Positions 1 to 5,965 of a DNA stretch of 10,846 nt are shown one piece after another (the stretch's first letter is position 1; each line of letters starts with the position of its first letter). This DNA comes from Tannerella sp. (GTDB lineage Bacteria > Bacteroidota > Bacteroidia > Bacteroidales > Tannerellaceae). Location: positions 1 through 10,846 of the forward strand of contig JAITMT010000213.1 in the NCBI GenBank assembly GCA_031277235.1, in the 5' to 3' direction. Both the position numbers and the translations under genes were made by a program. Under the pieces are notes generated by a model. The model searched no databases. It was not told the origin of the DNA and was given only the letters and a program-made list of their open reading frames with translations.

Positions 1-1
1 C

Positions 2-421
2 GAATTTTCCCATTTTTACGAATTAAAATATCGCAAGAAACCTTTGATACGAATCGGGAAAGCGTCATATAACCGTGTTGACATCGCATATCCGAAGCAG
101 GGTACGGGAGTTTTGCTGCGTATGTTTTTTTCTCCGCATTATTTTGAACATTACTTCCCGGAACGGAATGAAAGCCTGATCGGGCGTGTAGAATTTGAAG
201 AGAGATACGCAGACAGGATTGACAATGATACCATTACGCTTTTTCCCATGTATATTCAGCGTTTCAACAAAGCCGGAAAAATGGAATTGGAAACGGTGAC
301 GGACGCATCGAAAGACGCCGGAATCCTATTTCTGTCGAAAGGCTTCAGACTGACCTTGATCGGAGAATCCGGCTATCCGTTCAGCAAGGTCTATAACAGG
401 TCGGTACAGATGAACCGGTGA
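2..421 (+). CDS. 3' end of an unrecognised protein (partial)
   Basis: The reading frame is open from the first bases of the window to a TGA at 419-421, giving about 139 residues of C-terminal sequence. A TTG codon at 44 could be read as a start, but the frame continues upstream without a stop (EFSHFYELKYRKKP...), so the gene most likely begins outside the window. The residues have normal soluble-protein composition: many aromatics, charged pairs, short alternating hydrophobic stretches that suggest beta strands (GVLLRMFFSPHYFEHYF, then TITLFPMYIQRF), and no membrane segment. I do not recognise the family and assign no function. It is followed by about 210 bp without a convincing gene, and the next gene has its own promoter, so there is no evidence the two are co-transcribed. 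Confidence 0.6.
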   Translation, partial: EFSHFYELKYRKKPLIRIGKASYNRVDIAYPKQGTGVLLRMFFSPHYFEHYFPERNESLIGRVEFEERYADRIDNDTITLFPMYIQRFNKAGKMELETVTDASKDAGILFLSKGFRLTLIGESGYPFSKVYNRSVQMNR

Positions 422-549
422 AGGAACAGGTGGAAAGGAAAGTGGGATGGAATGATTGTTGTTTCTCAAAACGAATCTGTTATTTTCGACACGCTAACCG
501 GCAATGTACGGTAAAACTCTTTGAATGAAAAACTGTTTTTCAACAGACA
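422..549. other. Intergenic spacer, no convincing gene
   Basis: This stretch separates the partial first gene from the TonB-receptor promoter. It holds a 20-codon open frame (452-514, MIVVSQNESVIFDTLTGNVR) with no family resemblance that I recognise, and a perfect 8-bp AT-rich inverted repeat with one central base (TGAAAAAC-T-GTTTTTCA, 526-542). That repeat is not followed by a clear T-run, so it is not a convincing terminator. Confidence 0.4.
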
Positions 550-591
550 AAATTCCCCATACTTGTCAAAATTTTGAAGTTTGGGGAATTT
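550..591. promoter_or_regulatory. Long imperfect dyad overlapping a promoter (probable operator)
   Basis: The outer arms are 550-564 (AAATTCCCCATACTT) and 577-591 (AAGTTTGGGGAATTT). They pair at 14 of 15 positions. The inner part, CAAAATTTTG (567-576), is itself a perfect palindrome, so the whole element is a nested dyad with only a 2-nt bulge (565-566). It covers the -33 TTTG and most of the spacer of the promoter that follows, and ends 5 bp before the -7 element. That position suggests a repressor or activator site controlling the downstream gene more than a transcription terminator. The regulator is not identifiable from the sequence. Confidence 0.5.
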
Positions 592-603
592 GGTCTATTT
601 TTG
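573..603 (+). promoter_or_regulatory. Bacteroidota-type promoter of the TonB-receptor remnant
   Basis: TTTG at 573-576 and TATTTTTG at 596-603 are separated by 19 bp, matching the TTTG / TAnnTTTG arrangement known for primary sigma promoters in Bacteroides. Transcription would begin roughly at 610, ahead of the ATG at 635. This rules out the earlier in-frame TTG at 581 as the start, because it lies inside the promoter. Confidence 0.7.
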
Positions 604-634
604 CAATTTGAATTTGGCTCTTAAATATTGCAAA

Positions 635-1399
635 ATGATAATCAATCTTGAACCATACATATTTTTCCTGATTGCACTGATTTCGGGCAACACATTGTTT
701 GCTAAAAACACATTCAGAGCAACGATTAAAGACGCCGAAACAAGTGAGCCGTTGCCCTACGCGACTGCCGTTGTAAATGGTACGGTAAACGGAAATGCAA
801 CAGACCTAAACGGATTCGTAACAATCCAAAACATTCCCGGCGGCGAACAAACGATTGAATTTTCGTGTATCGGGTACGAAACGGAACAACAGAAATTAAC
901 ATTTCCGCTTTCGGACAGCGACACAATAGTCGTAGTATTAAACACTTCCGCTTCCGAACTTGGCGAAGTTGTCATATCGTCCACCAGAAGCAATCGCTCA
1001 ATCGCCAATATTCCCACCCGCATAGAATTTATCGGAATGGAAGAAATTGAAGAAAACGGAATGCGCTATCAAAATCCGCTGACACCTAAACACACCGTAA
1101 GCGCAGTTTCAATGTACGAAGCGGAAGGCGAGTGGCGAATAGGATTGGAAGCCTATTACACAAGCAAACAGCCGCTTTCAGACGGCGCGACAGGACGTCC
1201 CTACTGGATTTTAGGCGCAATGATTGAAAAAATATGGAAACACTTTTCGATTTACGCCAACTGTGAAAACCTCACCGACATACGGCAAACACGTTTCGGA
1301 AGTATTTACACGGGAACAATTACAAACCCGGTTTTCAAAGACATTTATGCACCGCTTGACGGTTTTGTGGTAAATGCAGGGATAAAATTTAAACTATAA
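635..1399 (+). pseudogene. TonB-dependent receptor with internal in-frame deletion
   Basis: The 254-codon frame joins the two ends of an outer-membrane TonB-dependent receptor. Residues 1-23 are a signal peptide (hydrophobic core YIFFLIALIS, likely cleavage after LFA). Residues about 25-110 are a CarboxypepD_reg-like domain (PLPYATAVV, GNATDLNGFVTI, SCIGYE). The SELGEVVISSTR linker and the first plug residues (NIPTRIEFIGMEEI) follow. At about residues 142-147 the sequence jumps to the last strands of a barrel (PLTPKH, GLEAYYTSKQPLSDG, YANCENLTDIRQTRF, IYAPLDGFVVNAGIKFKL). Intact relatives are typically about 700-800 residues, so most of the plug and barrel are missing and import is not possible. 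No stop codon or frameshift is present and the promoter is intact, so a short exported protein could still be made. An assembly or recombination artefact cannot be excluded from this sequence alone. Confidence 0.85.
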
Positions 1400-1484
1400 A
1401 AATGCTCGAAAAATTTAAGATTTTATGCAATCCACGACTCGCCGAAGCGGGTATCTTGCGGCGCACACCGTGTCTCAACGTTTT
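1400..1484. other. Intergenic spacer with a short GC-rich block
   Basis: After the receptor remnant the spacer contains a conspicuously GC-rich stretch (about 1434-1480) in otherwise AT-rich DNA. It includes a small possible stem, ACTCGC-CGAA-GCGGGT (1437-1452, one G-U pair). A run of seven T follows at 1481-1487, but no strong stem sits directly against it, so terminator function is uncertain. It may be a relic of lost sequence. Confidence 0.3.
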
Positions 1485-1515
1485 TTTGTGTTTATAAAAT
1501 AATTTTGTAATTTTG
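1485..1515 (+). promoter_or_regulatory. Promoter of the DUF4143 ATPase gene, with a duplicated -7 box
   Basis: TTTG at 1485-1488 is followed after 19 bp by TAATTTTG at 1508-1515. An identical TAATTTTG lies directly before it (1500-1507), so the -7 octamer is a perfect tandem duplication. Only the second copy has the usual spacing to TTTG. Transcription should start near 1522. Confidence 0.65.
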
Positions 1516-1516
1516 C

Positions 1517-1556
1517 ATTTCCGAAAAGCAATCAGAAATCAAAAGTTTTCGGAAAT
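1517..1556. promoter_or_regulatory. Inverted repeat at the start of the DUF4143 ATPase leader
   Basis: ATTTCCGAAAA (1517-1527) and TTTTCGGAAAT (1546-1556) form a perfect 11-bp inverted repeat with an 18-nt loop. It runs from about the transcription start to 8 nt before the ATG. It could be an operator bound as DNA, perhaps for autoregulation, or an mRNA hairpin that limits initiation at the adjacent start codon. The sequence alone does not decide between these. Confidence 0.5.
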
Positions 1557-1563
1557 TTAAAAT

Positions 1564-2766
1564 ATGATAAAAAGAGAAACATATTTGTCACAACTACGTG
1601 AACTGAAAGATATTCAAATAATTAAGGTCGTGGTAGGAGTACGCCGTTGCGGAAAGTCCACTCTTTTGGAACAGTTTAGAGATGAATTGCTTTTGGAAGG
1701 TGTGCCGCCTTCCAATATTCAGCATTACAATCTCGAAGCCCCCGAGAATACTGCATTTGAAGATTGGCGCGATTTTTATTTTCATATCAAAAACTCGCTT
1801 TCAGACAAGGAAATAAATTACATTTTCCTCGACGAAATTCAAATGCTCGACAATTTTGAACGCTTACTTGACGGACTGCACATTTTAAAAAACGTAGATT
1901 TATATGCAACAGGAAGTAATGCTTACCTGCTTTCGAGCGAATTGGCTACCATTCTGACAGGTCGGGCAATAACGATAGAAATGCACCCTTTCTCTTTTGC
2001 GGAATATGTTGAATATCAGAAAATTGAAAAACCAAGCGATAACGATTTAGTCAATTTTTTACAAACAGGCGGTTTCCCGCAAGCATTGGAATTACTCAAA
2101 ATTAGCCATTCTGCATACGAGAACTATCTGAGAGGGTTGTATTCGACCATTTTAGAAAAAGACATAAAGCCGCGAAATGCAATTTACAACCAGATTGCGT
2201 TTGAAAATCTTGTGCGATTTTTATCCGATTCCATAGGTAGCCCGGTTTCGGCAAACAGCATCGCCGATTACTTTATTCATACCAAAGACAACATTGACGA
2301 TAAAACGGTAAGCCGTTATATTTCAATACTTAATGCAAGTTATATTTTTTATCACGCCAACCGCTTTGATTTGAAAGGCAAAAAAATGCTGAAAACGCAA
2401 GGTAAAGAATATATCGTAGATACAGGTTTTCGCAACGTTCTTTTAGGAAGGGAAAATCTTTCGGATTTGGGACATATTCTCGAAAATGTGGTTTATATTG
2501 AACTTTTACGGCGTAAAAACAGCGTTTGGATTGGTAAAAATGCTTCCCACGAAATTGACTTTGTTACAAAAGACACAAACGGTTACACGCATTATTATCA
2601 GGTTTGCCTCACAATGCGCGAAGAAAGTACACAGAAAAGGGAACTTTCGGCATTTATGAATTTGAAAAATCATCACCCTAAAACCGTAATTTGTCTTGAC
2701 CCCGAAGAACCAACTTACAACGGAATTGTACAACGAAACGCAACAAAATGGCTGTTGAATTTATAA
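1564..2766 (+). CDS. ATP-binding protein, AAA_14/DUF4143 family
   Basis: This is a 400-residue protein of the usual length for the family. The N-terminal AAA domain has a Walker A motif GVRRCGKST (residues 25-33), a Walker B with acidic pair (IFLDEIQ, about residues 88-94) and a sensor-like segment ATGSNAYLLSSELATILTGR followed by the characteristic MHPFSFAEY. The C-terminal half is DUF4143: a helical part (NLVRFLSDSIGSPVSANSIADYF) and a PD-(D/E)XK-like end, EIDFV about residue 330 and then YYQVCLTM. The usual terminal lysine of the nuclease motif is not obvious (QVC where many relatives have QVK), so cleavage activity is doubtful. Proteins of this family are widespread, often in accessory DNA, and poorly characterised. 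I infer a cytoplasmic nucleotide-dependent role without a defined substrate. The gene has its own promoter and appears monocistronic. Confidence 0.9.
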   Translation: MIKRETYLSQLRELKDIQIIKVVVGVRRCGKSTLLEQFRDELLLEGVPPSNIQHYNLEAPENTAFEDWRDFYFHIKNSLSDKEINYIFLDEIQMLDNFERLLDGLHILKNVDLYATGSNAYLLSSELATILTGRAITIEMHPFSFAEYVEYQKIEKPSDNDLVNFLQTGGFPQALELLKISHSAYENYLRGLYSTILEKDIKPRNAIYNQIAFENLVRFLSDSIGSPVSANSIADYFIHTKDNIDDKTVSRYISILNASYIFYHANRFDLKGKKMLKTQGKEYIVDTGFRNVLLGRENLSDLGHILENVVYIELLRRKNSVWIGKNASHEIDFVTKDTNGYTHYYQVCLTMREESTQKRELSAFMNLKNHHPKTVICLDPEEPTYNGIVQRNATKWLLNL

Positions 2767-2946
2767 TATGTATTGAAAAAAAACATATAAATATATCTAA
2801 TGAACAAAACAAATCCCAAATTTGAAGGCCATAAAGTTGGAATTGGAAGAAAACACTAAAGTCCTTGACGAAATGATAGAAGAGATGGAACGGTAATTTT
2901 ATAGAAACAACGAAATGGAAGTAAAAGAGAAAATAATAAGGAAAAT
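2767..2946. other. Intergenic spacer with a short coding-like relic
   Basis: The spacer between the DUF4143 ATPase and the AbiE pair contains a short ATG frame at 2800-2859 (MNKTNPKFEGHKVGIGRKH) and an overlapping frame at 2822-2896. The latter reads LKAIKLELEENTKVLDEMIEEMER, an acidic, helix-like sequence ending in TAA. The second looks like the tail of a small protein whose start is out of frame, so this may be a decayed small gene. I do not recognise the family. Nothing else is evident here. Confidence 0.25.
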
Positions 2947-2977
2947 TTTCGTTTGTTTCCAAAATTCACTATTTTTG
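2947..2977 (+). promoter_or_regulatory. Promoter of the AbiE operon
   Basis: TATTTTTG at 2970-2977 is a full match to TAnnTTTG. With the standard 19-bp spacing the upstream element is TTTC (2947-2950), one base from TTTG. A proper TTTG at 2952-2955 is too close (14 bp). Transcription near 2984 would leave a very short leader before the ATG at 2996, which is why that start was chosen over the in-frame ATG at 2915. Confidence 0.55.
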
Positions 2978-2995
2978 CAGAATAATAGAAACGAA

Positions 2996-3610
2996 ATGAA
3001 TTATTTGAATTTCAGAAACAGGTTTATTGAATTGGGGGCGTTTTCAACGTATCAGGTAAAGGCTGCATTTCCGAATATATCGCCTAATAACCTCACTCGC
3101 TGGCAACAAGAGGGATTTATTGTGAAGTTGAGACGGGGTTTTTACGCCTTTCAAGAGAGTATTTTGCAACCGAACTTTTCACTTTTTCTATCGAATTTTA
3201 TTTATAAGCCGTCTTATGTCAGCCTACATACTGCGCTTGCATTTTATGGCATTATCCCTGAGGCTGTTACACAAATCACCGCCGTCAGTTCACTGAAAAC
3301 GGCAGAGTTTCGAAATGAAGCAGCTCAATTTTCCTACAAAAAAATTAAGCCCGACCTGTTTTTCGGTTACGAACAAAAAACGTTTGGCAATCGCTCCATC
3401 AGCATTGCCACACCCGAAAAGGCAATACTTGATTTGCTTTATCTTTATCCGTTTTACAATACAGAAAGTGAAATTGAAAATTTGCGTTTTGACGAAGATT
3501 TTATTCAAAAAGAATTGAATATCGGAAAGTTAGGATTGTATTTGGATAAGTTTAACAATAAAAAATTGACAAAACGTATTGAGATTTTTACAGACTTGTA
3601 TGATATATGA
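2996..3610 (+). CDS. abiEi: AbiEi-family antitoxin (type IV toxin-antitoxin, winged helix)
   Basis: This 204-residue protein begins with a winged-helix DNA-binding domain (about residues 8-55: FIELGAFSTYQVKAAFP, NNLTRWQQEGFIVKLRRGFY). The AbiEi C-terminal domain follows, with the typical YVSLHTALAFYGIIPE segment and the TPEKAILDLL motif (starting at residue 139). Known AbiEi proteins repress their own operon through the N-terminal domain and counteract the AbiEii toxin without forming a stable complex with it. The stop overlaps the toxin start by 4 nt (ATGA, 3607-3610), as expected of a translationally coupled pair with the antitoxin first. An upstream in-frame ATG at 2915 would add 27 residues with no family resemblance and would place the promoter inside the gene, so I prefer 2996. 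Confidence 0.9.
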   Translation: MNYLNFRNRFIELGAFSTYQVKAAFPNISPNNLTRWQQEGFIVKLRRGFYAFQESILQPNFSLFLSNFIYKPSYVSLHTALAFYGIIPEAVTQITAVSSLKTAEFRNEAAQFSYKKIKPDLFFGYEQKTFGNRSISIATPEKAILDLLYLYPFYNTESEIENLRFDEDFIQKELNIGKLGLYLDKFNNKKLTKRIEIFTDLYDI

Positions 3611-4389
3611 TTAACCTGCAACAAATTAAAAACTTTTTTCCTGCCGATATGCAGGGAAATCCACTTTTTAGAAAGTATATGCTCAAGGAGTATGTGCAAC
3701 TGCTGATTTTGGATTTTTTGTCCACTTCGGTATATGTTGAAAAAATTGCCTTTATTGGCGACACAAATTTGCGGTTGGTAAAAGGAATTGACCGCTTTTC
3801 GGAAGATTTGGACTTTGACTGCAAGAATTTTTTGCATGAAGATTTTTTAAGAATGACGGACGGTATCCTTGTTTTTTTGCGGCGTTCAGGTTTGCGTGTT
3901 GAAACGCGAGACAAGCAAAATGACAGGTTGACTGCCTTTCGCCGAAATATCTATTTTCCTGAATTACTGTTTGATTTGGGACTTTCGGGTTACAGGGAAG
4001 AACGTTTTTTAATCAAGGTAGAAATGCAGAATCAGGGATTTGATTACAATACAAATCTTGTAAATATCAAGCGTTTAGGATTTTTCTTTCCGTTTCCTGT
4101 CCCACCTGACAATGTGCTTTGTGCTATGAAAATTTCGGCGTTGCTCTCGCGTGCGAAAGGACGTGATTTTTACGATGCAATGTTCCTTATGCAACTAACT
4201 GAGCCTGATTATCAATATCTTGCTGAAAAATGCAATATAAAAAACAAGGCGGAATTAAAGGCATCATTGCTGAAAATAACCGAAAAAACAAATTTAAAAA
4301 TGAAGTCGCATGATTTCGAGCATTTACTTTTCAATAAGGAGAAGTCGCAAAAAATATTGCTATTCAAGGATTTTATCGAAGGTTATTAA
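3607..4389 (+). CDS. abiEii: AbiEii/AbiGii-family nucleotidyltransferase toxin
   Basis: This is a 260-residue protein of the DNA-polymerase-beta-like nucleotidyltransferase fold. Visible motifs are the nucleotide-binding loop FIGDTNLRLV (G51-D52), the metal-binding RFSEDLDF with D67 and D69, a later strand with KVEMQ that could carry the third acidic residue, and the family helix KISALLSRAKGRDFYDAM with RDFYD at 186-190. Characterised AbiEii toxins use this fold to act on nucleotide or tRNA substrates and arrest growth, which can abort phage infection. The target here is unknown. It overlaps the antitoxin by 4 nt and is followed after 3 nt by a possible GNAT start codon. One oddity is that the second glycine of the usual GG(S)T loop is aspartate (GAC, a single G-to-A change from GGC), which may weaken or alter activity. 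Confidence 0.9.
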   Translation: MINLQQIKNFFPADMQGNPLFRKYMLKEYVQLLILDFLSTSVYVEKIAFIGDTNLRLVKGIDRFSEDLDFDCKNFLHEDFLRMTDGILVFLRRSGLRVETRDKQNDRLTAFRRNIYFPELLFDLGLSGYREERFLIKVEMQNQGFDYNTNLVNIKRLGFFFPFPVPPDNVLCAMKISALLSRAKGRDFYDAMFLMQLTEPDYQYLAEKCNIKNKAELKASLLKITEKTNLKMKSHDFEHLLFNKEKSQKILLFKDFIEGY

Positions 4390-4416
4390 GAAATGTTATC
4401 GAAGGAAAAGAAGGAT

Positions 4417-4905
4417 ATGAACAACTTGATAATTCGTCAAATACAGAGAGAAGAATATCCTATTTTGGAGGACTTTTTGTTCAATGCAATTTTTCTGCCG
4501 TCTGACGCTGAACCTATACCGCACGAAATAATATATGAGCCTGAAATTTATATATATGTCAAGGATTTTGGAGGTAAGGATGACTGTGGAGTTGTGGCCG
4601 AACAAGACGGACAAATAATTGGCGCTGCGTGGACACGAATAATCCCTGCATACGGACACATTGACAACGAAACACCTGAACTCGCAATCTCTGTCTTGCC
4701 GGGTTTTCGAGGAAAAGGAATCGGAAGCAAAATAATGCAGAACCTTTTTGACTTGTTGCGAGTGCGTGGGTACAAGCAAACTTCCCTTTCAGTACAAAAA
4801 GATAATCCCGCTGTGCGATTTTACCATAGACTGGGTTACGAAATCACAGGCGAAAGACTTGACCACGCAAACCACGAAGACTTTTTGATGATGAAATATT
4901 TATGA
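4417..4905 (+). CDS. GNAT-family N-acetyltransferase
   Basis: This is an acetyl-CoA-dependent acetyltransferase of about 162 residues, the normal length for a single GNAT domain. Motif A is clear: ELAISVLPGFRGKGIGSKIM, with the acyl-CoA phosphate-binding loop RGKGIG at residues 98-103. The C-terminal motif B follows (SLSVQKDNPAVRFYHRLGY). The substrate is not deducible. The start chosen gives the family-like beginning MNNLIIRQIQ. An in-frame ATG at 4393, only 3 nt after the AbiEii stop, would add eight residues. There is no promoter between the genes, so it probably shares the AbiE transcript. Toxin-type GNATs (TacT) are shorter and paired with a small DNA-binding antitoxin, which is absent here, so I read this as an ordinary small-molecule or protein acetylase. 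Confidence 0.9.
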   Translation: MNNLIIRQIQREEYPILEDFLFNAIFLPSDAEPIPHEIIYEPEIYIYVKDFGGKDDCGVVAEQDGQIIGAAWTRIIPAYGHIDNETPELAISVLPGFRGKGIGSKIMQNLFDLLRVRGYKQTSLSVQKDNPAVRFYHRLGYEITGERLDHANHEDFLMMKYL

Positions 4906-4952
4906 AATGAGACGGGATAAAAACACTGCTGCTAATTGTAAGCAAAATTTCG

Positions 4953-4960
4953 TATATTTG
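4953..4960 (+). promoter_or_regulatory. -7 promoter element upstream of the AlbA_2 remnant
   Basis: TATATTTG matches TAnnTTTG and lies 23 bp before the ATG at 4984. No TTTG occurs at the usual 19-21 bp upstream. As no other promoter motif is visible before 5262, this is the best candidate for driving the downstream SnoaL-like operon as well. Confidence 0.45.
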
Positions 4961-4983
4961 CAGCCGAAACGAAAAAAAATATT

Positions 4984-5187
4984 ATGCCGGAGCAACATAA
5001 CATAGAATACAAACAGAGTTTGCACTACGACTATTTGAAATGGATATACGGTTTTGCCAATGCACAAGGCAGTAAGATTTATATCGGCATAGACGAAAAC
5101 GGAAAAGTTGTCGGAGTTGAAAACTGCAAGGCGAGAATGTCAGATCTTATTACGAAATCGAAAAAGCGGGCAAAAAGCGAGCATTGA
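4984..5187 (+). pseudogene. Truncated AlbA_2 (Schlafen-like) domain gene
   Basis: The 67-codon frame begins exactly like AlbA_2-domain proteins: MPEQHNIEYKQS, then DYLKWIYGFANAQGSKIYIGID and ENGKVVGVEN. Intact members of this group are roughly 400-560 residues, with a C-terminal ATPase-like (HATPase_c_4) and winged-helix part. Here the sequence ends after a degenerate KARMSDLITKS segment and a basic tail. The next reading frame (5121-5234) is open and reads protein-like (YYEIEKAGKKRALSAITVQE...), so a deletion plus frameshift probably removed most of the gene. The promoter and start are intact. Full-length relatives are annotated as putative transcriptional regulators or RNA/DNA-binding proteins; the fragment is unlikely to work. 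Confidence 0.75.
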
Positions 5188-5261
5188 GTGCAATTACAGT
5201 GCAAGAAACGTGCATTGAGTACATAAAAATATAAAAAAGAAATGATAAAAAATCCATAGAA

Positions 5262-5624
5262 ATGAAAGAGTTACTCGAAATTTATTACAGGGGATTTGCT
5301 GAAAAGGCAAATTGGGAAGCCGTCATTGCCGACGATTTCCGATATGTAGGCGGCGATATGACAAAGTCGGAACCGCTCATTGGAAAACAGGCTTATATTG
5401 AGGTCATTAAACGTTTTTCACAAGTGTTTACCTCGATGCGTGTAAAAGAGATGATCATTCAGGATGAAAGCGCCTGCGTTATCGGAAATTACGATTTCAG
5501 GTTTCCAAACGGACAGGAAATCAACGGTAACGTTTCCGAAATTTGGACGGCTAAAAACGGCAAACTGCAATCGCTGAGCATTTATTTTGACACGTTGACC
5601 TTTACCAACAACACTAAAAGATAA
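5262..5624 (+). CDS. NTF2-like / SnoaL-like domain protein
   Basis: This 120-residue single-domain protein shows the NTF2-like cone fold pattern. An N-terminal helix (LLEIYYRGFAEKANWEAVIADDFRYVGG) is followed by a second helix (KQAYIEVIKRFSQVF) and then alternating strands (MRVKEMIIQDESACVIGNYDF, VSEIWTAKNGKLQSLSIYFD). Members include small isomerases, hydrolases and ligand-binding proteins. The reaction here cannot be inferred, and the protein should be cytoplasmic because no signal peptide is seen. Its stop codon overlaps the next start (TAATG at 5622-5626), so it is the first gene of a coupled three-gene unit. I see no promoter motif directly upstream. Transcription may come from the AlbA_2 remnant promoter. 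Confidence 0.85.
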   Translation: MKELLEIYYRGFAEKANWEAVIADDFRYVGGDMTKSEPLIGKQAYIEVIKRFSQVFTSMRVKEMIIQDESACVIGNYDFRFPNGQEINGNVSEIWTAKNGKLQSLSIYFDTLTFTNNTKR

Positions 5625-5965
5625 TGGCTTACAACACGCAACTTGCAGACATGGTGAGGGAATACCTGCTACGGTTTTATCAACTTGAAATCGAAGAAAA
5701 GAAAATGTTTCAGGGACTTGCCTTCATCGTCAATGGCAAAATGTGCGTAAATGTCAGCGGGCAGAATCTTATGTGCCGTTTCGATCCTGTCCTGACTGAG
5801 AGCCTATCTGAAAAAACAGGTTTTCTGCCGGTGATAATGAAAAAGAGACAATATAAAGGCTACTGCTATGTCGAGCCTGTGGGATTTAAAAGCCGGCAGG
5901 ATTTTGAATTTTGGATAAACCTTTGCATTGATTTTAACGGAAGAGCCGGATCGTCAAAGAGATAA
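5624..5965 (+). CDS. TfoX N-terminal-domain protein (TfoX/Sxy family)
   Basis: This 113-residue protein consists of the TfoX-N domain alone. It opens with MAYNTQLADMVREYL, then has the diagnostic block EEKKMFQGLAFIVNGKMCVNV (residues 24-44), followed by LMCRFDP and a C-terminal KGYCYVEPVGFKSRQDFEFWI. The canonical FGG before LAF is changed to FQG. In gamma-proteobacteria TfoX/Sxy promotes competence gene expression with CRP, but those proteins have an additional C-terminal domain. Stand-alone TfoX-N proteins in Bacteroidota have no established role and should not be read as competence genes. One-base overlaps on both sides (TAATG at 5622-5626 and at 5963-5967) indicate translational coupling with its neighbours. 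Confidence 0.9.
   Translation: MAYNTQLADMVREYLLRFYQLEIEEKKMFQGLAFIVNGKMCVNVSGQNLMCRFDPVLTESLSEKTGFLPVIMKKRQYKGYCYVEPVGFKSRQDFEFWINLCIDFNGRAGSSKR

Noticed and set aside
526..542. TGAAAAAC-T-GTTTTTCA palindrome as a terminator of the first gene
   Set aside because: The stem is made almost wholly of A-T pairs with a one-base centre that cannot form a loop, and no proper T-run follows; it lies over 100 bp after the stop.
581..634. TTG at 581 as start of the TonB-receptor remnant
   Set aside because: The promoter -7 element lies at 596-603 and the ATG at 635 gives a proper signal peptide.
2915..2995. Earlier in-frame ATG for the AbiEi gene
   Set aside because: The extra 27 residues do not resemble the family, and the likely promoter (2947-2977) would fall inside the coding sequence.
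4417..4905. GNAT gene as a TacT-type toxin
   Set aside because: There is no small ribbon-helix-helix antitoxin gene adjacent, and the sequence resembles ordinary single-domain acetyltransferases.
5624..5965. Reading the TfoX-N gene as evidence of a natural competence system
   Set aside because: It is a stand-alone N-terminal domain without the second TfoX domain, and no competence genes are nearby.
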